From positions 11,554 through 74,472 of the forward strand of contig JH152687.1 in NCBI GenBank assembly GCA_000226015.1: a DNA stretch of 62,919 nucleotides. Reading direction: 5' to 3'. The notes below the pieces were generated by a model. That model ran no database searches and was not told where the DNA came from. It saw only the letters and a list, made by a program, of their open reading frames with translations. Positions 1 through 11,100 of the stretch are shown here, piece by piece. A program made the position numbers and the translations under genes. This DNA is from Mnemiopsis leidyi. Lineage: Eukaryota; Ctenophora; Tentaculata; Lobata; Bolinopsidae. Positions within the stretch are counted from its first letter, which is position 1. Each line of letters opens with the position of its first letter.

Positions 1-662
1 CCCAAAACTTGGGTGTATGTGACCGCTTTTTAAAGACCCTCGATTAAATCGCTATCAAAAGTATCGCAGCTTAATAACAACGTTATCTAAATGCGTTAAA
101 AAGGTGTGATATCGAAAGTTCTGACCGCTATTTCTTAACTCGAAAACGGTCGCTTGCTTTGGCCGTCACGCCATTATAAATGTCAGTTGTCAGGCTCATC
201 AAATTATGAAAACCTTCCAATTTTTAAAGAGTATTTCCTTCAAATCTATTGGAATACTGCTTATATCTAAGTTAAACTGTTAAATGCCGAAGTTCAATAA
301 TTGTAGGCAGTCCATATTGACCTACCGCAAGTTGACCTGTAATTTTAGCTTCACTTTAGTGCTCAGAGAACAACTTCAAGTTCATAACTGCCTCATGCTG
401 AATATTCGACTTCAGTACAAAGCGTTAACAATCTTTCTTTGAGCTGAAAATTTTGTCGAACAATTTGATGAGCCTGACAATTGACAAATGGCGTGACGGC
501 CAAAGCAAGCGACCGTTTTCGAGTTAAGAAATAGCGGTCAGAACTTTCGATATCACACCTTTTTAACGCATTTAGATAACGTTGTTTATAAAGCTGCGAT
601 ACTTTTGATAGCGATTTAATCGAGGGTCTTTAAAAAGCGGTCACATACACCCAAGTTTTGGG
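1..662. mobile_element. Foldback / long-TIR non-autonomous DNA element
   Basis: Positions 1-205 and 462-662 are near-perfect inverted copies of each other, differing by a few substitutions and small indels. The outermost 13 bases (CCCAAAACTTGGG) match exactly in inverse at the right end. The 256-bp centre has no open reading frame worth calling. This architecture is that of a foldback or MITE-like element moved by a transposase in trans. The left boundary coincides with the window edge, so a target-site duplication cannot be tested and the element could extend further left. No family is assigned. Confidence 0.85.
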
Positions 663-2195
663 TTTTGGTCAATTTTATCTTTACATATTTTATCGATAGC
701 AGATTCTCGGAATAACTATAATATGTATTTCGTCGATAGCATCAGGAAAAAGTGGTCGGGTTAGTCTGTGACCCAGGCTTAAGCCACTTTTGAAGTGAGG
801 CGCAATGGTTCTAACATTCTGACAAATTGCAATATCGTAGTGACAACAGACAGTTGTTTAGGAAATGTCGCATTTGCGTGTATCTGCACAAAATCTAGCA
901 TGCTAAACAGGCTTTAGAAATGGGTATCGTGGCCGTATCAAAATAGAGTGTTAGCTTTTAGGGATCTAACTGGAACATAACAAGAAACAAGGCACTCTAA
1001 GACTCCTGGCATTAGGCAAGTCCTGACATATTGAAGGAGGGCTTTTCTTTTGTCTTTCTACTGTTTGAAACTAGATTGGCAGTTGTCATAGTCCCAGTTT
1101 TCAAGAGGTATTCGAGAGGTATTTAATTCAACGATTTTCCGAGGGGTATTTCATTTAACAAATTGTAGGAAACAACATTGTCACAAATTATTCTTATTTC
1201 CATTTTCGAATGATACTTCCATATTGGCTGTAAGGTTTTGCTAAACTTAAACATTCGAGTCAGATCCTCGCTTGCAGCATTTCATGCATTGATAATTGAG
1301 GTTATGAATAGCCTTCAAGGCTAAAGAAAATGTTCGTGACGATTCAAGCCTCTCTCGTTGAGATGAGTATTGTCATGATTGTGGTCTTCTTTTTCTACTC
1401 TAATCAGCTAATGAACTTGATCATTTCTTGCAATTTTCATGTTAATCGTTGAATCTGGCGTCGCCAGAGAGGCACACCTATATAGCTACACAGATTGGTC
1501 AGAACTTTTGACTTAATTTTAAAAAATGTTCAATTTACTGTTTAAGAATGCAATCTATTTTAATTTCGTAAGTAAAAAGTCACGATATTGGTTAAAAACT
1601 TAAATTTTATCATAAAAACATAAAATTTGTTCAGTTTTTGATGTACAGGCTACAGTACAATGCCAACTATGTCAAGTTAAAAATTCTGCAGTTAATTTGT
1701 TTGTGTTTGTTGACTCCTAATATATCATGCAACAAAAGTCAAAAGTTTGTGCTTCTTACACCTCTAAGACACTATTTTAGCTGGCATAAACCAACCCGCC
1801 GAACAGTCCACTACAATTCTTTGATCATTTCCATTACTGACAGTTATATGTATTGTGTATTCAAATTAAGCTGTATCAAATACGCAAATACTTAAGTTAT
1901 CAATATTCAATGTGTTTATAATAATAACCTCCATCAAGCACTAATTCAGGTTTATAAGAAGCCACGGAGACTTTTGCCGTGTTAGAAGCTTAGAAACTCT
2001 TAGGGCATTGAAATAAGTGTCCAAAAATGATAGTCTGATATGGGTCCAAGTGCAAGAGGTAAGGTCCAGATCTTGGCAATCGAAAAAAATATTGACAAAT
2101 GGTATGTGTGTGTAATATCTGAATAGATAAGATGCAGCGCATGCAGGGTAGATAAGCTCGCCCCGCAAGGAGAAGCCCCCTGGGGCACCTCTCAT
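663..2195. other. Intergenic, downstream of iGluR A
   Basis: AT-rich sequence with no coding signal I can support. An 85-codon frame at 1638-1895 has no homology that I recognise and no splice context. The region should hold the 3' UTR of iGluR A near its right edge. Confidence 0.5.
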
Positions 2196-5100
2196 TCACG
2201 GCGGTGGGGAGACGTCGCTCTCCGTCCTCAGCTCATCTGTGTCACTCATCACGTTTTCCTGTGAGCTGTACATGGGGCTGGGTGACCTCGTTGAGAGAGA
2301 GGCCCCCTTAAGAAGAGGAGCGTTCCTCTTGGCCTTGCTACTCCGTTCTGAGGCTCCGTCTCCGTTCATGTGGCTGTGTGACGTCATCCGCTCCAGGGTC
2401 CGGTCAAACAGATCCTCGTAACGCTGCTGGGGGTGCTCGTTCTTCACGGAGGGAGTTCTGGAGGAGGGGTGTTTGGGGTGCCGCCCCCGGTACCTGTGTA
2501 CTGACCGGGGCATGCTGCCCGTTTTGGAGTTGTCGCTGTCGGCGGGCGAGGAGAAGTTAAGGGGGAGGGAGTGGTAGGGATGCAGCTTGTTGGAGACGTA
2601 GGAGATTTCTGGCTCCTTCGTGTGAAGAAGAGGGTCGTTCAGCATGGCTTGGTGTTTCAGCAGGGCGTCCTTAAGGCTCGGCTGTCGGTCCATGCTAGAC
2701 TGTTTTGAGACTGAAAACCCGTTTGGTCGGTATTCATGCCCTGGGACCTGAATGAGCAGTTTGTTGATTTGATATAAACACAATCTGACCTACTTCTCTG
2801 AGCATGTGCGTACCTCCAAATTCAGTTTCACTGCTAAGAAATCGCAAGTGTCGTGATCGAGATAATATAAAATTGTCTTACCGGAATAAGTTTATCTGGA
2901 TCATGTAGGGATGGAACTTTTGCTTCGGATCCTCGTTGTTTCTTAAAAATGCATATTATTTAGATTTATTTTCCGGTATTCTACTCAGTAAATTTAGATA
3001 CGCTGTTATTAGATCGGGCATTTTTAAAACTGTTCGAAATAGATGGATGTGTGTAAATGCTTAACAATTAATTACCTGTCCTATGCTGATAGGCAGGAAC
3101 TGAAAAGATAGATCGTCGGATTTTACTGATTTGGGTTTCGCATCACACTCCACAGCAGAGGGAAGATAAGTTGCAATGTCCCTTCTCTCCTCAGACTTTG
3201 GACTTTTGGATCCCCCCTCGTTGTCCTTCAAAATTTGGTACTCCGGTCTCTTCCAGATGTAAACCAGGCGGTATTTAAGCGCGTTCAGGAACGTCTAAAA
3301 ATATTTTTCTTTAGAACTTCATTTACGGTATAAGATATCCTCAGTCCTGCTAGGCTCCTAATATATATAATGTGCTAAGCTAGATCGTTTTATCTACTTG
3401 TCTGAAGCAATGAATCTATGATTACTTACAGTTTTGAATCTCTTCATATCCATGATGCTTTCGTAGAGTATCTCTCCTATGAGAAGGACCCCCGACACAG
3501 CAATCACAACAAAGAAGGTGTAACAAAGTCCGTAGATGTTAGCAAGGTTTAGGGAGGAGGACGAGGATTTCTTCCCCTTCTGGACGCAGTCCCCTTTGCT
3601 CCACTTTTTCCAAAGTGCATCCAGCTCATTTCGTCCACTTAAGTTCAACAAGGCTGAGTTAAAGGTTTCCAGATAAGGTGACTGGGGCGGGAACCCAAAT
3701 GCATACCTGATGTAGGGATACTTTTAAGGATTTCTTGCTTCCTAAATGTTTGACTTCATTACTTTCACTCGAAAACGCATTTTACTTATTCAGCTGCTGT
3801 AATAGGTTTTGTTGCTTCTAGTCCGTTCAAGGTGACGGCAAGAAAGCAAATAACAAGAATAAAAATCCAGCCAAATCGAATAAAAATTTTGGTAGGGTGT
3901 AGTTTAGTAACTATGCCACTAGACATGGCAAATTTGTAGAAATCGATGATGACAATGTGATCGGGTGCTTGACATAAGCTGTTGCCGTAGTCCACACATT
4001 TTATCGACACAACGACTCTATGCTCATTTCGAAAAATTTACCCAAAAGAAAAGAGACGCTCTCCAATGATCTGAAGATTGCAGGGTTGAGAGTTTGCTTC
4101 AAACGCCACAATTGCTCCACCGTAGAAAAATATATAATCCTCGTCCCTGGCTTTCTTAAACCCGTCTGTCACGTTATCCACCGTCGTCTGAAATTTCATG
4201 AATATTAAGGACATAGATACACACGATCAATCAACACACGATCAATCAACACACGATTATCAACATCTTAACTGACGTCCTGCTGGAATATCACTATTCA
4301 TTATTACTATGTAGTTACCAAGTTAAATATTTTCAGCTCGCGATTAATGAAGTCCTATGAAGTCCTATCACGGATCATGACTAATGGAGGTAACCTTCGC
4401 TAGATCTCTAGTCGACCACATTCACAAATCAAGGTACGCTAAAGGGTTAACATTGTTTTTACATTAATGCAGATTACTGAAAATCTGCCACTTATCTTCA
4501 ATATTAAAGTTTAAAGTCACTGACCATCCGCTTGTAGACCTCCACCAAGTCAGGAGACTTGGCCGCTTGAAGAAGAATCTGAGCGTTTGTGCCGTTCACT
4601 GTTCCCCACTTAACTTTATCCTGGCTAATCAGATCTGCTATCGAGTTAATACCGTTCTCCATCCGGGTGACTGTCAAGAAAGCTGCCAAGTTAGCGGTGT
4701 ACATGGCAGTTACAATCAGGATCATGAACCACCACATTGCCAGGATAACCCTGCCAGACATGTTACGGGGCACTCCTTCGACTGGTCCGATACTGAACAA
4801 ACAGGCCGCTATCATCCACAGGGAATTTCCAACGTTCATGAGCTCTGAAATGATTTTCTGTTCAATAAATGCAAACTAAACGATTTTAAATGGTTTTAAT
4901 ACCATACAAATTTGGAAAGTATAACATAAAAGTTCCTCTCCTGCCTATCGCTTATTTGCTTACCCTCATTGTTTTCGCTAGGATCACAAAGTCTTGTCTC
5001 GAACAAACACTCATCTTCGTCATCGCTTCCTGACGGTTCCTTGTTGCATCTGAACGCTTCACAAGCCTTGCACGAGCACCTCAGGGCAGCATGCATCCTC

Positions 5101-8100
5101 CTGCCGTAAAACCCGAAGGGAGACATGTGATCGTAGAGCCAGATGAGTAGTACCATAAGTAGAGCAAACGCTAGGATTGCGTACCTGCAATAAGAGTAGT
5201 TGTTAGGATGATAGGTTTCAAAGCATTAGCATTAAGTGACAAACTACAGGAATAAAGTTCTTGGAGTTCTTCGGGTTGATGTATTTACATACGATTTTTA
5301 TTTTTCGGCATTTCTCGTTACAATTTTAGTATACTCTGTGCGTTATTTCAGTTTCCCGGCACGTTAAATAACAGTGTACAGGTAACATGGAATTAGCGTC
5401 GTCCGAACGGCAAGGCTCCACTAACTCACTAGGGGCTCCAATCAAACCCGTTGGAGTTGGAGGTCAATTGTTTGTTATTCACCATGGAGGATCGGCCATT
5501 TAGAGCTTTAGTGCCGAACTTGTATTGTATACTGAGATGATCAGACTTGCCATCGTTATCAAAAGACAAGCTCACAAGCATTGTCAGATATGGCGCGATA
5601 CACAATGCAATTTATTTATTTCTATAAGACTGTTTGATACACTCCTATCTCTAAACAGCTTGAAAGAGTGTCAGTTTATTCGAGATCTGGATCCACTTAT
5701 ACTGTTCAACTGCTCAACTTGACTCAGATGGTTAATACGTTTTTTTGTTATTCCTATAGGTATTTGGACCTAGTTTACAGCTTATTAGTGTACGTTATTA
5801 CTTGCATGTGGTACTATGTTTTGCTGAAACCCACCGGTGTAACATTATATTAGTATAAATTCTGCGATATTATATTAAGTTCCTGATAGTCGAATTAAGC
5901 CTCTCTAACATTATAGTTTAAATACTGCGATATATTAAGTTCCTGATAGTCGTGTTAAGCCTCTCGAAAAGTCTTTTTTTACAGCATTCATAACATTTTT
6001 TATTGTTCCCCACTTACAAACTTTCTAACGCATCATTTATCACTGTAGAAATGAAAACAACAGCTTTTCTACTGATCCTTTGTGTCGGACTATCTGCAGT
6101 GTCCGCTGGTAAGAAAGATGATACAGATAAAAAAGATCCCTGCAAGAAAGCTTCCAGAGCGATTATTAAGTGTCTTAAGAAAGGATATGAGCCAACAATA
6201 CTTTCTAAGGAAGACTTGGGCAAGTGCAGTATCAAGCCCCAGGAGCTGAAGAAGAAGGAAATAAAAAGGTGTGCAAAGCGGGAGAAGGAATTCTCTGATA
6301 ACGGTTGTTCTCAGCCCTGTAAAAAAGGGAGCGATGATGACGAAGAAACTGCTGCCCCAGCTCCACCCGCTCCAGAATCTACTGCAGCTCCACCTGCTCC
6401 CTGCATAAAGAAAACGATTGCACAGTGTAGGCACTCCCAGCAGGTCTACCGTGGAGGCATTATGAGTCCCGTGTACCACAATGACATTCCGACTTTTGGG
6501 GCTTGTGTAGAGAAGTGTCGCAATATAGCCGGCTGTGCAGCCGTCGTCTACATCCCCAAAGTCTCTAGGTGCTTCACTAAAAACGCAAGCCACAATCCAC
6601 TCGCACCCGAGTTTATCCGAGGACGAATCTCTTTCTCGCTGGCCATGCCGTGTCTTGAAGAATGCAGCAACAAGTAAAAGCTTAAAAGAGTTTAAGAGAA
6701 GACGAACTGACAATTTTTCTTTCATTTTGTTGCTATTGGTAACGATATTGTTTGATTTATCGCCATGCTCAAATAATTATCCTCAACAGTTACCTTTGAA
6801 GATATCCTGCCTTGATGAGTTTTTTCTTCCCCCTCCCTCCGGTTTTGCACAATTATTATTTTGAGTATTGGAAACTAAAGGTTTCTTTCTGTGCCTATTG
6901 TGTCAGATGGCCAAGGAAATAACCAAAAAATCTATTATATCCATTTTTTTCGTATTTGAAACCAATTCGATTTTTGGACTTAAAATCCCTGGACTCGATA
7001 ACATTTTTTTGTTTATGGAAATTTGAAAAAAAACAATATAACGTTTTATTTATTACGATATAGCTATCTCCAAAAGCCTCACCATAGATCAATGTCGAAC
7101 GGTTTAGTCCAGAAGAAAGGATCGCTCTTCGATTCTTTAATCTTGGTCGTCATTACCAGGCCAGTGTTAATGAAGGGCATGGTGAAGTCAATAGCACTTT
7201 CTCTTGCCTTGTTCATGGCGAAGTTTACCGCTCCCACGTCTATTTTCTGAGAAAGGTTAATAAATTAAAGGTTAATAAATTAAAACCCAATTTCAGTGGA
7301 CCTTATTTCAATAACATGCGTTTAAAATGTTTCGTCTAATTGATCCAATTTTGCACGTTACAAGGTGGCTTTATTATTTATAATAAATGATTTCGATTTA
7401 AAATTGATTTTACCCCTTCAAGAAGCATCTTTATCAGTCCATTCCATGTTCCGTTTGGCTCAGGTGATCCAAACTTGTTATCCTCAGACAACACATATTC
7501 GTAATCGAATTCCAGGATGTTCGCTAGCAGTTCCACCAATTCTAAGAATAATTTTAGTTAGTCTTTAGGTGACTGTGATGGAGGTATTTACAATTTCAAT
7601 TTTATCCTTCATGAAATTATTCTTAATCATCGTTGTGTCAGTTCCTTTTAATGCATTGAGTAATGATTATTATATCAGTAGTAAATTCAAGAAAAAAATA
7701 GGATTGAAGCGTATTTAAGATTACTAAAACCGTTCAATTACATATCACTCAAATCTACCCACCTATACATAATCCTGAATAACAGTCCATATTATTTGGG
7801 TCTTTCATCGTACAGTTATCATCAATCATAATGAACGGCGGCTCCTGGTAATGGTAGACCGTAAAGTGATAGAATTTTATGATACATAAAAATATTGCAT
7901 TGCGTCGCCCATGTTTAATACAATGATTATTTTCGCCCCCTTTCAGAGTAACAAGAAAAAATGAAACTCACATGGGTGATGCCAAGTCTGAGTTTAGTAC
8001 CCTTCAAGCTCCTGACAGCGCTTGTGGGGACCTCTTTCGATTGTCCGTTCCAGTAGATAGTTTCGTTCTGATCCATCACTAGACCGGTTTGAGGACTCCA

Positions 8101-11100
8101 GTCACCCACCTTGGGGGACAGGGGTGTATAGATCAGAGATATCTGTCATACCAAGGTTTTGCCACTACAATTTGTTTTCTAACAAAATACTATTTGATCG
8201 AGTATAAGGTAGGGTCGGTCCCTCAGTTTTTAAACCCCTGTTGGTCTCACCTTGACCACGTCCCGCTGTCTGAAATTGACCAGGTCGTACATCTTCTTGA
8301 CCGGTCCTCCCTGGTCATCAAACTCTATTTGTCCAGTTAGACCCTCGAACTTAGGCAACTGCAGCAGAGTTTTTGATAAAATATTGAACTTACCACGATT
8401 AATAATTTGATACTTCATGAAATGCGAATGAAGTTTCTTGAAGGATACAACGACAATAATTGCATCTGCAACGAAAAGTTTCTCAATTTGTCATCTGAAT
8501 GGAGTCTTCTGTCTATCATTAAAAGATTAAATATTATATATTATACATAGCCTTTTCATTCATGTCCCGATAACATAAAACTTACATCCAACATGAAGTT
8601 TCTGATCAAACTGCCGTTGGCGTAGCTGTTCACAGGGCTAGCCCAGTAGTCCACCTTGGCTGGCAGCACCTTCATGTTCCGTTGGTATATGGCCTGGTCT
8701 AGAGCGTGAGCTATCACCCACACGCTGTCGTAGGTCAGACTTGCTCGGCTCTAATGCAAGGGAGGTGACTGAGTTGTCTTCTTTTAAGTGGACAAGAGTT
8801 TATTAAATGCTACAGAACGTTTTGTGAATAAGTACTCTCTCATTCAGTCAGGAATAAGATGTTAAGTAACCAACCTGTAGTTGTAAACTCTTTGTCTCCG
8901 TGCCCCACTTTGATATGGCCCAAGATCCATTGCCGTCAACTGTGGGTTTATGTTTTAGAGAAATAGGACACAAAAAATATTACATTCTATGTTCCCAAAT
9001 TTACATTCAATATCCCATAAAAACATCCATAAGAATATCCTTAAATAACAAATGACCCCCATCTATCACGTGACCGGGTGACCCCAGCTAACACGTGGCC
9101 CCTTGCTATAAAAACGTGTCTCACCTCCAGCAGAATCAGTGTGCCAGTTCTCCAGAAACTCCTCGCGCTTGCTGCTGCAACACATGCTCGACATGAACCC
9201 GATCATTCCTTGGGTGAACTGATCGAACGTTCCTGTCGTCCCGTTCAAGAGTTTGGCCTGAAATCGACGGTAAAGTTTTTTCCAGTTGTTAACAGCTACC
9301 AATTATTTGCGATAAATCGGTGCATCGTATATAGTAAGAGTAGAATGGTGTTCACATTAATTTCACCCTGTCATGTAACACTAAATCATGCTTGTAAAAT
9401 TCAAATTCCACTTCCAAATTTTTAATTATCTTTCTCGATTAGTTTCAACCCGCCCTAAGAACTGACCGCATCTTTGATGGTGCCGTCAGTGACCACCCAG
9501 CCGTAGTCCGGACCTACTAAACCGATCTTGGCTGCCGTTTGAAGTACCGGTTTTGCGTAGCCACTGTGTACGTTCATGATGAAGATGCGTGCTTCACTTC
9601 TTTTTAGATTCATCATCTGATTACTGAGATACACGTTCCGTTAAAAGAGCAGTTGATGAATAAAACAGTTAAAGAAATTTATGGCTTTTTCTCAATCATT
9701 GACTATATTCTAGAATCAAATACCTAATTGCAGCTTTAAGATCACTATCAAAAGTTGTGTCCCCATGGCCCATCTCTATGCATATCTCACCTGACATCAA
9801 TATTTTCGATGTCATTTGTTAGAGGTATCATTTCGTTAGCCACTATCTTTATCTTCCGCTCGTTGGAATATTTTTGAAACGTTGACAGTCCGTTTATACC
9901 TTCAGTAAACGCAGATCAGTTATTTGTATGTGATGGTTTATTTCCTGGTCAGCAGGTGAAGACGGTTTAAAATTTCGTTACTTACCAATGGAATGGAAAA
10001 CGTCTCTGCTTCCGGTAAATTAACTGATTTTTCGGATAATAATTTTTTTCCACAATTAAATTGTTTAAGCAGTTTTATTGCAATTCTTCTGATGCTTAAA
10101 GTCTATCAGATGGTTAGTTGGTAAGTTACTTACCGTAACTGTCCATACTGCTGATAAGAGCCACGCTGTTCCAGCCCATGGACTTGGCTAAGTCTAGAAG
10201 TGCCAGACTTTGGAATTCATCCAGAGGTTGCATATGGAGGAGAAAACTGGACCACAAGGGGTTCCTTAGGAAGGGATCTGAAGTAAAAACAGAAGTTAAG
10301 CAGCTGGAACGAAAGCCTGTGTACTTTAAGCTATTTTTTATTTGAGGACGTATCGTGGGTATGAGGACTTGTTAAGGTTCAATATCTCACAGTTCATCAG
10401 CAAGTTCTTTAGCCTTTCACGACTCTGCTGATGACATGGTTTCTTTAACCTATTGATTAATAATTCGACATCTCAGAATGTTCTGGAAATCATTTTTCTA
10501 CGGGAGACAAAACGCTGACCAAGCATCGTATAAATAACATTTCTAAGTTGTATTGTTCAACAGCTCCATTAAATTGCAGAAGACACGTGCTTGTTTCAAC
10601 CTAATCTGTAATCTCTGTATTTCTGATCTGTCAGAGTAGCCAGGTAATTATCCGCTCTCACAACCTCCCTGTTTCTGCGGGATGATTCCACCTTCTACTC
10701 TCCTGGCCGTATTCCGTGTGGGCTAAATCCCCGTACAATCCGAAACTAAGCCGTGTAAGCAACCACACGGGACTGAGAACGTTTCTTCCATGAAAGGTGG
10801 AACGTTACACGTTTTCTCCGACTCATGACGAGGAGGATGATGAAGTCCTTGATCCAACTTGATCTATGTACCCTTCATGTTGTCCTAGTTTTGTGGCAAC
10901 ACGGTGTGTTAGAATCACATTGGGAGACACGGACGCGGAGTGTGCAGCTCCACATTCCAAACTGCTTTGTAATCCAGCCATGTGTTGGAATCGTAGAATT
11001 GGACATTCCGAGCTTACATTCTTACATTGGCCGTGTTTACTTCAAATAGCATCATTCGGGTCAGTCAATATTAATCAAGTGATTAACTAGTGATTTGTGT

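Noticed and set aside
3786..4010. 74-codon - strand frame with a hydrophobic segment in an iGluR A intron
   Set aside because: It lies between two well-supported exons whose phases join without it, and iGluR B has nothing similar in the same intron.
6090..6725. 211-codon - strand frame over the nested PAN-like gene
   Set aside because: It is the mirror of the + strand gene. The + strand has a signal peptide, domain pattern and start codon; this one has none.
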